Shown here: piece by piece, positions 42,735 through 50,223 of the stretch
Layout of the letters: each line of letters begins with the position of its first letter
Position numbering within the stretch: position 1 is the first letter of the stretch
Source: Candidatus Woesearchaeota archaeon
Lineage (GTDB): Archaea > Nanobdellota > Nanobdellia > Woesearchaeales > SM23-78
Direction: 5' to 3'
NCBI GenBank assembly: GCA_019322375.1
Contig: JAHWIP010000012.1
Location: forward strand, 1 to 60,993
Length of the DNA stretch: 60,993 nt
Made by a program: the position numbers and the translations under genes
The notes under the pieces: generated by a model
Told to the model about the DNA's origin: nothing
Databases searched by the model: none
What the model saw: the letters and a program-made list of their open reading frames with translations, nothing else

Positions 42735-43001
42735 ATGTTAAGAATAACTTTTTCATCACACGGATGGAAAAGATTTATACAGCGAAGTTCGGAGTTTAAT
42801 CTATGCATTGAGGAAGCAGAAAGGAGAGTGTTTGATACAGTACTCCAAGGTCGATACTCAAAAACAAAAAAGTCAAGAACTAACAAGGTTTATTGCAAGT
42901 ATTATAGTGATAACATTTGCTTTTTCGTATATGGATTTGAGAATAAAAGAAAAGGCATTTTGAGGGTCGAATCAGTTATTTTGAAGAGAGGAAGAGAATG
43001 A
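42735..43001 (+). CDS. Putative toxin (DUF4258-like)
   Basis: An 88-residue protein starting MLRITFSSHGWKRFIQRSSE; ATG at 42735 with GAGG about eight bases upstream is preferred over GTG at 42726. The HxxxRFIQRS start, central GRYSKTK and end ILRVESVIL resemble DUF4258/RelE-like toxins. It overlaps the next gene, which has a zinc finger and AbrB-like end, by four bases (ATGA): the order seen in MqsR/MqsA-like pairs. Confidence 0.65.
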   Translation: MLRITFSSHGWKRFIQRSSEFNLCIEEAERRVFDTVLQGRYSKTKKSRTNKVYCKYYSDNICFFVYGFENKRKGILRVESVILKRGRE

Positions 43002-43327
43002 AATCAAAAAAATTATATTGTGTCTTCTGCGACACAGAACTAAAACCAACTATGCTAAGCATTGATGGCTTGAAACTAGAAGGATTAAAATGTCCTAAAT
43101 GCGGGGATAAAGTGTTTGATGAAAAGCAATTCCATACAATGGTTGTAGCACTAGACCAAAGGAGATTAAAAGAAGAATACAAGAAGCAACCGGTCAGGAT
43201 TGGACACAGCACAGGAGTCATATTCCCAAAGGACATTGTCAAGGTCTTTAACCTAGATGCCAAAGGAACAGAATTAGGCATAAGAGCATATAAAGCCAAG
43301 AACAAGATAGAGATAACTGTGCTTTAA
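42998..43327 (+). CDS. Putative antitoxin with YgiT-type zinc finger and AbrB-like end
   Basis: A 109-residue protein. N-terminal zinc finger with CVFC and CPKC (LYCVFCDTELKPT; LKCPKCGDKVFDEKQ), like the YgiT/MqsA N-terminus that binds the toxin, followed by a helix and a C-terminal swapped-hairpin AbrB-type domain (GHSTGVIFPKDIVKVFNL) for DNA binding. Coupled to the DUF4258-like gene upstream. Confidence 0.68.
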   Translation: MKSKKLYCVFCDTELKPTMLSIDGLKLEGLKCPKCGDKVFDEKQFHTMVVALDQRRLKEEYKKQPVRIGHSTGVIFPKDIVKVFNLDAKGTELGIRAYKAKNKIEITVL

Positions 43328-43411
43328 CTTATTCTTAGAAATTAAGGTGGACAGCTTTCTGGGTTTCCCACACAAAGTGCAGTACAGCCCAGAACGTGAG
43401 CGTGCTTAACT

Positions 43412-43439
43412 CTCTCGTGGACCAGTTATCTGAGTCCAT
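43412..43439 (-). other. 5S rRNA insert 2, BHB-type, 28 nt
   Basis: Central 4-bp helix CTCG/CGAG, bulges GA|A and AG|A, inner hairpin TGGAC/GTCCA with an 11-base loop. Standard cutting gives CGAACTCGGAAGTTAAGC, the conserved archaeal 5S sequence. The outer helix is weak (A-G mismatch, A-U, G-U). Confidence 0.68.
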
Positions 43440-43451
43440 TCCGAGTTCGAA

Positions 43452-43476
43452 CTTCCCTTTCGGTTCAAACCAAAAT
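43452..43476 (-). other. 5S rRNA insert 1, BHB-type, 25 nt
   Basis: Fold on the minus strand: outer helix CGA/TCG, central 4-bp helix TCCC/GGGA, bulges AT|A and AG|T (three bases each), inner hairpin TTTTGGT/ACCGAAA. Cutting after the second bulge base on each side joins CCCAT to TTCGAACTCGG, the normal length of this 5S region. Confidence 0.75.
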
Positions 43477-43532
43477 ATGGGATCGGGTGTAACCACGCTG
43501 CTATGACCGTCCAAGAAGATAGAAATAAGGGG

Positions 43533-43540
43533 TATTTAAA
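43533..43540 (-). promoter_or_regulatory. TATA box of the 5S rRNA gene
   Basis: TTTAAATA on the minus strand, preceded by CCTT as a BRE-like element; about 25 bases upstream of the 5S 5' end at about 43513. Confidence 0.6.
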
Positions 43541-43552
43541 AGGTTTTTGATT

Positions 43553-43568
43553 CCACAACCTTTAAAAA
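43553..43568 (+). promoter_or_regulatory. Core promoter of the UDP-sugar dehydrogenase gene
   Basis: CCACAA (43553-43558) followed by CCTTTAAAAAC; the ATG at 43593 is 35 bases after the element, as for the gene at 31706. Confidence 0.55.
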
Positions 43569-43592
43569 CACTCTTATCCTGTCTTTTATACT

Positions 43593-44903
43593 ATGAAAAT
43601 ACTATGCATTGGCTCTGGTTATGTAGGCTTGGTTTCAGGCACTTGCTTTGCTGACCTTGGCAATGAGGTTGTTTGCCTGGATATTGACAAGAAAAAAGTT
43701 AATACCCTTAACAAAGGAGAAATCCTTATTTATGAGCCTGGCTTGAAAGAATTAGTTGAGAGAAACCTTAAGCAGGGCAGGCTTAGATTCACTGCAGACA
43801 CTGAAAAATCAATTCAAGAAGCAGAAGTAATATTCATATGCGTAGGAACTCCTCCTAAGACTAATGGAGAGGCTGACATGAGTTATGTTTATAAAGCTGC
43901 TGAGAGCATAGGGAAATATATCAATTCTTACAAAATAATTGCTACCAAAAGCACTGTTCCGGTTGGAACAGCAGAAAAGATTAACCGAATAATAAATGCA
44001 GAACTAAAGAAAAGAAACAAAAACATTGAGTTTGATGTTGTTTCTAACCCTGAATTCCTAAGGGAAGGAGCTGCTGTCAAGGATTTTCAGAACCCTGACA
44101 GAATAATCATAGGCTTAAGCAGTCAAAAAGCAAAACAAGTGCTTGCAAAGCTTTACAAGCCAATAAGCAGGGCTACAAAACCCATTGTTTTTATGACTGA
44201 GAAGAATGCTGAATTAGTGAAATATGCCAGCAATGCAATGCTTGCCACCAGGATTAGTTTTATGAATGAGCTAAGCCATTTATGCGAGGAAATAGGAGCT
44301 GATATAAAAGCTGTTGCCAAAGGCATGGGGTTGGACACAAGGATTGGACATAGATTTCTGCAGGCAGGGTGCGGATACGGTGGAAGCTGTTTTCCAAAGG
44401 ATGTTAAGGCAATATCTCAGATACTAGAACAATACGGATTTACATCTAATCTATTACGAACAGTTGATTATATTAATGAAAGACAGAAGAGAAGCCTGGT
44501 TCCAAAACTAAAAAGATTTATTCCAAAGCTGGAAGGCAGAACAATAGCTGTATGGGGGCTTTCATTCAAGCCAAGAACAGACGATATAAGAGAAGCGCCT
44601 TGCTTGACAGTGATAGACCAGCTATTAAAAGAGTATGCAAAAGTAAGGGCTTATGACCCTGAAGCAGTTGGGAATGCAAAAAAATATTTCAAAAAAAGAG
44701 TTTTCTTTGCAAAGAATGCTTATGAAGCATTAAAAAATGCAGATGCCTTGATTATTCTGACAGAGTGGGACGAGTTCAGAGAGCCTGACTTTGAGAAAAT
44801 AAAGCAGTTAATGAAAGAACTGATAATTATTGACGGCAGAAACATATACGACCCTGTTGAGATGGAGAGGCTGGGGTTTAAGTACAAAGGGGTTGGCAGG
44901 TAA
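43593..44903 (+). CDS. UDP-glucose/GDP-mannose-type 6-dehydrogenase
   Basis: A 436-residue nucleotide-sugar dehydrogenase. Rossmann start KILCIGSGYVGLVSGTCFAD, NPEFLREGAAVKDF, catalytic cysteine in GCGYGGSCFPKDVKA (near residue 260), and GLSFKPRTDDIREAP. It oxidises a UDP- or GDP-hexose to the uronate with NAD. First of a three-gene sugar-nucleotide operon. Confidence 0.92.
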   Translation: MKILCIGSGYVGLVSGTCFADLGNEVVCLDIDKKKVNTLNKGEILIYEPGLKELVERNLKQGRLRFTADTEKSIQEAEVIFICVGTPPKTNGEADMSYVYKAAESIGKYINSYKIIATKSTVPVGTAEKINRIINAELKKRNKNIEFDVVSNPEFLREGAAVKDFQNPDRIIIGLSSQKAKQVLAKLYKPISRATKPIVFMTEKNAELVKYASNAMLATRISFMNELSHLCEEIGADIKAVAKGMGLDTRIGHRFLQAGCGYGGSCFPKDVKAISQILEQYGFTSNLLRTVDYINERQKRSLVPKLKRFIPKLEGRTIAVWGLSFKPRTDDIREAPCLTVIDQLLKEYAKVRAYDPEAVGNAKKYFKKRVFFAKNAYEALKNADALIILTEWDEFREPDFEKIKQLMKELIIIDGRNIYDPVEMERLGFKYKGVGR

Positions 44904-44906
44904 AAC

Positions 44907-45704
44907 ATGAGAGCTATAATTCTGGCAGCTGGTTATGGAACTAGGTTGGAAAAGGGTCTTAATGAGCTGAAGATAAATAATCCTGAAAAGCACACTCAGA
45001 TAAGCCCCTTTATTAAAGGAAAAGCCAAGCCCTTGGTTATTATTGCAGGCAAGCCAATGATAGAATACACCTTGGATAACCTTAAAAGAGCAGGCATTGA
45101 CCAGGTGTATGTTGTTACCAATGAAAAGTTTTTTATTGATTTTAAAGATTGGCATAATGGTTATCAAGGAGATGTCAATGTAAAAATTATTAATGACAAC
45201 ACTAATTCCAATGATAAAAGACTAGGAACAGTAGGAGACTTAAAATTTGTTCTTGAAAAGGAAAAAATAGAGGATAATACTCTTGTACTGTCAGGCGACA
45301 ACCTTTTTATCTTTGAAATAAAAGACATGGTTGAATATTATAATGAAAAACAAGAAAATATTGCACTGGTTTACAAGGAAAAAGACAAGGAAAGAATAAA
45401 GAAAAGCGGGAACGCGGTTTTTGATGAAAACAAGCAGATAATGCTTTTTAAGGAAAAACCAGAAAACCCTGTGTCAGAATGGATATGCCCTGCCATATAT
45501 ATCTATACTTCTGAAACCCTAAGATTAATAAAAGAAACCAGCTTCCAAGGTGATAAAAAGGATTTGATTGGCAATATAATCGTGATGTTCCACACAGCAA
45601 TTCCTTTTTATGCATTCACAAGAGAAGAAAAAATAAGATTTGATCTTGGCTCAATTGATGATTTTGAAGATGCGGATAGATATATGATGAGTAAAAAGAG
45701 GTAA
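44907..45704 (+). CDS. Sugar-phosphate nucleotidyltransferase
   Basis: A 265-residue RmlA/GalU-type enzyme: MRAIILAAGYGTRLEKGLNE, GKAKPLVIIAGKPMIEY, and the metal site LVLSGDNLF. An unusual charged insert (LKINNPEKHTQISPF) lies between the first glycine loop and the KP motif. It makes an NDP-sugar feeding the dehydrogenase or epimerase encoded on either side. Confidence 0.85.
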   Translation: MRAIILAAGYGTRLEKGLNELKINNPEKHTQISPFIKGKAKPLVIIAGKPMIEYTLDNLKRAGIDQVYVVTNEKFFIDFKDWHNGYQGDVNVKIINDNTNSNDKRLGTVGDLKFVLEKEKIEDNTLVLSGDNLFIFEIKDMVEYYNEKQENIALVYKEKDKERIKKSGNAVFDENKQIMLFKEKPENPVSEWICPAIYIYTSETLRLIKETSFQGDKKDLIGNIIVMFHTAIPFYAFTREEKIRFDLGSIDDFEDADRYMMSKKR

Positions 45705-45727
45705 ATCAGAATAAGAGGCAAATTAAA

Positions 45728-46675
45728 ATGAAAATCTTATTAACAGGATGCGCAGGATTCATAGGAAGCCATGTATCAGAAGCCCTTCTTGAGAGAGGGG
45801 ACTCTGTTATTGGTGTTGATAATATTAATGATTACTATGATGTGAAAATAAAAAAAGGCAACCTTGAAATCTTAAAAAACCATGATAACTTCACTTTCTA
45901 TAAAGAAGATATAAGAAACTATGAAGACTTAAAAAAAATCTTTGAAAAAGAAAAGCCAGAAAAAGTAGTGCATATTGCTGCAAGAGCAGGGGTTAGGCCG
46001 TCAATAGAACAGCCTCTTCTATACGAAGAGGTGAATGTGAAAGGCACCACTAATCTCCTGGACTTGGCCAAAGAGCACAAGGTTAAGAGCTTTGTTTTTG
46101 CAAGCAGCAGCAGTGTGTATGGAAATCAGGAAAAGATTCCTTTTTCAGAAACAGACAAGGTTGATAATCCTATAAGCCCTTATGCAGCCACAAAAAAATC
46201 AGCAGAACTCCTTTGCCGCAAGTACCATGATTTATACAATATGAAAATTACCTGCCTAAGATTTTTTACTGTGTACGGCCCAAGAGGAAGACCTGACATG
46301 GCGCCTTACAAGTTTACAAAGTTAATAATGGAAGGCAAGCCAGTCCCAAGATATGGTAATGGAACAACCAAAAGAGATTACACATACATAACAGACATTG
46401 TTAAAGGGGTTGTATCAGCTATTGACAAAGAACTTGAATTTGAGATAATCAACCTGGGCAATAACAAACCGGTGGTGCTTAATGACTTTATCAAAGTGAT
46501 AGAACAGGCAACAGGGAAAAAAGCAATCATAGAAGAACAACCAATGCAGCCAGGAGATGTAAACATAACTTATGCAGATATTGCTAAAGCAGAGCATCTG
46601 CTCGGATACAAGCCTGAAACAAGCATTGAAGAAGGCATGAAGAAGTTTGTTGAGTGGTATAAGGAGAATGCGTGA
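45728..46675 (+). CDS. NAD-dependent nucleotide-sugar epimerase (UDP-glucuronate 4-epimerase-like)
   Basis: A 315-residue extended SDR: TGCAGFIGSHVSEALLERGD, SSSSVYG and catalytic Tyr-Lys in YAATKKSAELL. GVDNINDYYD and RFFTVYGPRGRPDMAPYKF are typical of UDP-glucuronate 4-epimerases, which fits the dehydrogenase two genes upstream. Together they would turn UDP-glucose into UDP-galacturonate. Confidence 0.88.
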   Translation: MKILLTGCAGFIGSHVSEALLERGDSVIGVDNINDYYDVKIKKGNLEILKNHDNFTFYKEDIRNYEDLKKIFEKEKPEKVVHIAARAGVRPSIEQPLLYEEVNVKGTTNLLDLAKEHKVKSFVFASSSSVYGNQEKIPFSETDKVDNPISPYAATKKSAELLCRKYHDLYNMKITCLRFFTVYGPRGRPDMAPYKFTKLIMEGKPVPRYGNGTTKRDYTYITDIVKGVVSAIDKELEFEIINLGNNKPVVLNDFIKVIEQATGKKAIIEEQPMQPGDVNITYADIAKAEHLLGYKPETSIEEGMKKFVEWYKENA

Positions 46676-46688
46676 TTACTATTATTTT

Positions 46689-47414
46689 TTATTTTAACCC
46701 AACAATAAATTCATAGAAATCAGTTATCTTGGGGTTTTTTAAATCTGTTTCAAAATTGGTTGACCAGAAACCATATTCTGAATGCTCTCCGAACATACCA
46801 AGGCCCTTCATGCCGTGGTCTGAGAGGATTATGAGCTTGCCTTTATCTTTTATCCTGCCGGCTACCTCGTTGAGTTCCTTATATATTATCTTCATCATGG
46901 TCCTGTTGCCAAAGTTAAGATGGCCGATAACATCCGCGACACTGAAATAGCCGAGCACAAAGTCATGTTTTTCCTCTTCCTCAAGCGCCTGGAAAAAATC
47001 TTTTTTTATCTTTCTGTGATGCTTAAAACACAGGTCATTGAATTTTTTCCTTATCTCCATTTTTTTTCCCTTGTCTTTCTCATTAAAGAATCCTTCAAGC
47101 ATTTTCCTCTCTGTTTCGTGCTGTTCTTTTTCATAATTAAAACCAGGCAAATCAATCACTGCAGGATTATTGAATTTTGAGAAAAAAGTTTCTTCTAATG
47201 GTATCTTTGTGTTCCACATCTCTTCATCGCCTTTTGCAAGCAATTCTTTCTCCTTGTTCTGCCCTGTCATGAACGAGCTCCAGAGCACCATGGTTCTTGG
47301 CTGCGAGAATTCAGAGATGTCTGTCTTACCAAAATGTTTTTGCATTAGGTTCTTGCAGTCAAATTCCTTGACTTTGTCGTATTCTAATGCGTCGATTGCA
47401 AATATTATTATCAT
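46689..47414 (-). CDS. Alkaline phosphatase-superfamily phosphodiesterase
   Basis: A phosphoglycerate mutase/alkaline phosphatase-superfamily protein of about 241 residues. FAIDALEYDKV at the start, SQPRTMVLWSSFMTG with a possible nucleophile Thr/Ser, LGYFSVADVIGHLN and the metal site LIILSDHGMKG. The ATG at 47414 is chosen; one three codons upstream lies inside cysN. It follows cysD-cysN, so it may act on a sulfated nucleotide by-product or a glycan; this is inference. Confidence 0.75.
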   Translation of the reverse strand: MIIIFAIDALEYDKVKEFDCKNLMQKHFGKTDISEFSQPRTMVLWSSFMTGQNKEKELLAKGDEEMWNTKIPLEETFFSKFNNPAVIDLPGFNYEKEQHETERKMLEGFFNEKDKGKKMEIRKKFNDLCFKHHRKIKKDFFQALEEEEKHDFVLGYFSVADVIGHLNFGNRTMMKIIYKELNEVAGRIKDKGKLIILSDHGMKGLGMFGEHSEYGFWSTNFETDLKNPKITDFYEFIVGLK

Positions 47415-47415
47415 T

Positions 47416-48648
47416 TTAAACATCAGTTATTATGCCGCCAGCACAAGTATCATATCTTTGCAGCACAAACCTGCCTAGTTCCTGCACTTCGTTAAAGTTT
47501 TCAACAACAACAGGTTTTTCTGTCTTGATAATGATGTCAGCAACCTCTCTGTTCTTTATCTCATCTGCGTCCTTGCTAATCAGCTCAAGAGTTGAGGAAT
47601 TAGTCACTCTCTCAACCTTCTTAACACTGCACATCACTTCTTGGGTTGCGCATTTGAACAAGAGCCTTTCATTTTTCTTAAAAGCTTTTTTATCCATCCA
47701 GAACACATGAGCTTTTATTGTGTCTGTGATTACAGGAAGTTCTTTTAGGTGAACAATAACATCTCCCCTGTCAACAAACACTTTGTCAGCTGTTACTATG
47801 CCTGTGCTCTTGCCTGCTTCTGCTTCTTTAACATTTTCTTTTTTATACTCCTCAACACTTTTTACAATAGTTTCCTCTCCTGATGGCAGAATCTTTATTT
47901 TTCCACCTGTTTTTATCACTCCGCTCTCAACCCTGCCGGCAACAATTCTTTTATCATACTTGTAAACATCCTGCACAGGAAACCTTAAGGGCTTGTTCTT
48001 TGGACTCTCTCTTGTCTCAAATGTATCAAGGGCTTCAAGCACTGTTGGGCCTTCATACCAATCCAGGTTTTTGGTTTTCTTTGCAATAAAGTCCCCTCCT
48101 TTTGCAGATATTGGAATAACAAAGATTGGCTTTATCTTGACTGCACTCAGGAACTTCAACAATTCTTTTTTCACTTCTTCATACCTCTGCTCTCTGAAAT
48201 CAACAAGGTCCATTTTATTCATTACAACAATAATCTGGTCAAGCCCTAGCAAACTTAATATGTAAGCATGCCTTCTGGTCTGCTCCTGCACTCCCTCTTC
48301 TGTGTCAACAATCAGGATGGCTGCTTCTGCCTGGCTCGCGCCTGTTATCATGTTCTTGATGAACTCTACATGGCCTGGTGCATCAATTATAGTGTACTGC
48401 CTTTTCTTGGTCCTGAAAAATATCTGCGCAGTGTCAATGGTTATTCCCTGGTCTCTTTCCTCCTGCAAGTGATCCATTACATAGGCGAACTCAAGCTCTT
48501 TTCCAAGGGACTCGCACACGCTTTTTATTTCCTCCATTCTTCCTTCTGGCAGCGAATCAGTGTCATAGAACAATCTTCCTATAAGAGTTGACTTGCCGTG
48601 GTCTATGTGTCCGACAATAACGAATTTTAGATTTTCCATGCCTTTCAT
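47416..48648 (-). CDS. cysN: Sulfate adenylyltransferase subunit 1 (GTPase)
   Basis: A 410-residue EF-Tu-related GTPase of the CysN kind: P-loop GHIDHGKS (13-20), DHLQEERDQGITIDTA, DAPGHVEFI, NKMDL, then two beta-barrel domains. With CysD it makes adenosine 5'-phosphosulfate from ATP and sulfate, driven by GTP. No APS kinase domain is fused to it. Ribosome-binding site AAGG precedes its ATG; cysD is directly upstream. Confidence 0.9.
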   Translation of the reverse strand: MKGMENLKFVIVGHIDHGKSTLIGRLFYDTDSLPEGRMEEIKSVCESLGKELEFAYVMDHLQEERDQGITIDTAQIFFRTKKRQYTIIDAPGHVEFIKNMITGASQAEAAILIVDTEEGVQEQTRRHAYILSLLGLDQIIVVMNKMDLVDFREQRYEEVKKELLKFLSAVKIKPIFVIPISAKGGDFIAKKTKNLDWYEGPTVLEALDTFETRESPKNKPLRFPVQDVYKYDKRIVAGRVESGVIKTGGKIKILPSGEETIVKSVEEYKKENVKEAEAGKSTGIVTADKVFVDRGDVIVHLKELPVITDTIKAHVFWMDKKAFKKNERLLFKCATQEVMCSVKKVERVTNSSTLELISKDADEIKNREVADIIIKTEKPVVVENFNEVQELGRFVLQRYDTCAGGIITDV

Positions 48649-48660
48649 TTTAATACCTTC

Positions 48661-49461
48661 CTACATATATCCCAGCGCTCTCAGTTTCTGCATTGCATTT
48701 GCTTCTTCTTTGTCCTGTGCTCTTCCGCTTCTCTCTCCTGTCTTGCTTTTTTTGATTTCACCTATTATTTCGTCAACATCTTTTGCTTTGCTCTTAATAG
48801 GCTTTGTGCATGGCACGCATCCAAGGCTCCTGTATCTTTTTCCGTTCTTTGCAAAATACAGCGGATTGATAGGCAGCTTCTCTCTTTTAACATAAGCCCA
48901 GATATCTATTTCTGTCCAGTGAAGCAGGGGATGCACTCGCAAATGCTGCTCTCCTTCTTTCTGGGTTTTGAACTGATCCCATAATTCAGGAGGCTGGTCT
49001 TTGTAGTTCCATTGAAAATCTCTGTTCCTTGGGGAGAAAACTCTTTCTTTTGCTCTCACACCGTGCTCGTCCCTCCTAATGCCAAGGAGCAAGGCCTCAA
49101 ACTTGTGCTCTGCTATGGTTTTTTTCAGGGCTAATGTTTTTCTTAGGTTGCAGCATTCTATTTTTGCTTCAGGGCCTATTCCTAGTCTTTCTGCTTCCTC
49201 AGAGTTGTTTGATATTATCAGGTTCAGCTCCCAGTCCTTGACGCATTTGTCTCTGAAATCATACATTTCTTTGAACTTGAGGCCTGTATCAATATGAATT
49301 ACTGGGAATGGAACTTTTCCGTAAAATGCTTTTTTTACCAACCACAGAAGAACAGTGCTGTCCTTTCCGACACTCCACAGCATTGCTAATTTTCTGAATT
49401 TTTTGTAGGCTTCTCTTATGATAAAAATGCTTTGACTTTCCAGCTTGTCCAAATAATCCAT
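48661..49461 (-). CDS. cysD: Sulfate adenylyltransferase subunit 2 (PP-loop ATPase)
   Basis: A 266-residue CysD: MLWSVGKDSTVLLWLVKKAF (PP-loop), IDTGLKFKEMYDFRDK, LLGIRRDEHGVRAKER and RSLGCVPCTKPI. ATG at 49461 with GGGTG six bases upstream is chosen over GTG at 49482. Its presence beside polysaccharide genes suggests sulfate activation for glycan sulfation rather than assimilation; no reductase is in view. Confidence 0.92.
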   Translation of the reverse strand: MDYLDKLESQSIFIIREAYKKFRKLAMLWSVGKDSTVLLWLVKKAFYGKVPFPVIHIDTGLKFKEMYDFRDKCVKDWELNLIISNNSEEAERLGIGPEAKIECCNLRKTLALKKTIAEHKFEALLLGIRRDEHGVRAKERVFSPRNRDFQWNYKDQPPELWDQFKTQKEGEQHLRVHPLLHWTEIDIWAYVKREKLPINPLYFAKNGKRYRSLGCVPCTKPIKSKAKDVDEIIGEIKKSKTGERSGRAQDKEEANAMQKLRALGYM

Positions 49462-49488
49462 TTTTTCACCCTTGTTTTTCACCAGCTT

Positions 49489-49701
49489 TTAATCAATGTA
49501 ACCGAGTTTTTTCAGCATTTCTTTTGCTTTTTTCTCATCTTCTTCTGAGAAGTCTGCTTCTTCCCCTGCTTTTTTTCTTTCAAGCCTTTCAATGACTTGT
49601 TTTAGGATGTAGTTTATGTATTCATCAACATTCTTGAATGAACCTGCTTCTTTTGCTCTTTTTTCAAGTTTTTTTAATAGGTCTTTGTCTATTTTTACCA
49701 T
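49489..49701 (-). CDS. RHH-like small protein, 70 aa
   Basis: Starts MVKIDKDLLKKLEKRAKEAG; a ribbon-helix-helix-like head (FKNVDEYINYILKQVIERLE) and a charged tail ending KKLGYID. Upstream of cysD, downstream of another RHH protein with the same kind of tail (KLKKLGYL). Probably a DNA-binding regulator of this operon. Confidence 0.65.
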   Translation of the reverse strand: MVKIDKDLLKKLEKRAKEAGSFKNVDEYINYILKQVIERLERKKAGEEADFSEEDEKKAKEMLKKLGYID

Positions 49702-49730
49702 TTTATAACCTCCTTAATCATCCCTGCATG

Positions 49731-49754
49731 TTTTCATATATTCTTTTCATATAT
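49731..49754 (-). repeat. Two TTTTCATATAT repeats upstream of the 70-aa RHH gene
   Basis: TTTTCATATAT occurs at 49731-49741 and 49744-49754, 13 bp apart, in the short gap between the two RHH genes. May be a binding site or part of the promoter. Confidence 0.4.
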
Positions 49755-49764
49755 TTTTTACATG

Positions 49765-50094
49765 TCATAAGTATCCTAGTTTTTTTAATTTTGATTTGAT
49801 AATTTCTTCATCCTTCTCATTAAAAGGTGTTTCTTTTTCTGATAGAACCAGCCTCATCACAAAGGTTATGTATTCTGATATTGATGAGATGTCAGTCTTT
49901 TTAATCTGTTCTTTTGTCTTATCGGCTAGCCCTGTAGGTATTGAAACTATTGTTTTTTCTTTGTTTAGCTCTTTGAATACAGATATCATGTCACTCAGGA
50001 GCTCTTGATAGGATAAGTCTCTTTTTGCAGCCAGCATTCTAAGCTCTTTTCTGAGCTTTTCTGATATTTGAATTGTTGTTCTGTCCTCCATCAA
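49765..50094 (-). CDS. Ribbon-helix-helix (CopG/MetJ-type) protein, 109 aa
   Basis: N-terminal RHH: RTTIQISEKLRKELRMLAAK, RDLSYQELLSDMISVFKELN. A second RHH-like segment (SISEYITFVMRLVLSEKE) and a charged tail ending KLKKLGYL follow. Likely a regulator; a perfect palindrome sits five bases upstream of its ATG. Confidence 0.7.
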   Translation of the reverse strand: MMEDRTTIQISEKLRKELRMLAAKRDLSYQELLSDMISVFKELNKEKTIVSIPTGLADKTKEQIKKTDISSISEYITFVMRLVLSEKETPFNEKDEEIIKSKLKKLGYL

Positions 50095-50098
50095 ATCC

Positions 50099-50128
50099 CA
50101 TACATAGAATTATGTATGTTATTTATAA
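50099..50128 (-). promoter_or_regulatory. TATA box and palindromic operator of the RHH/cysDN operon
   Basis: CATACATA-GAAT-TATGTATG (50099-50118) is a perfect 8-bp inverted repeat between a minus-strand TATA-like TTATAAATAAC (about 50118-50128) and the RHH gene start. Its position over the expected transcription start fits autorepression. Confidence 0.6.
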
Positions 50129-50223
50129 AGTTTGTGGAAGTGATATATAAAAAAACTGCAAACACAATAAGCTTTAACTCTTTTTCATAAGATATATAAA
50201 ATAAGAAACCTCTTTTTGCTTCA

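Larger units (their letters stand above)
43347..43513 (-). rRNA. rrf: 5S rRNA with two BHB-type insertions
   Basis: On the minus strand the RNA starts TGGACGGTCATAGCAGCGTG and closes helix I with GCTGTCCA. Conserved archaeal 5S blocks ACACCCGATCCCAT, CGAACTCGGA, GTTAAGC and CTGGGCTGTACTG are present in order. Length is about 167 nt against roughly 115-125 normally; the surplus is two inserts of 25 and 28 nt around loop C. Without them, 114 nt remain. TATA TTTAAATA (43533-43540) is about 25 bases before the 5' end, consistent with its own promoter. Ends are good to a few bases. Confidence 0.9.

Noticed and set aside
43347..43513. tRNA at this locus because of the GAGTTCGAAC stretch
   Set aside because: No acceptor or anticodon stem can be formed; the minus strand matches 5S rRNA throughout.
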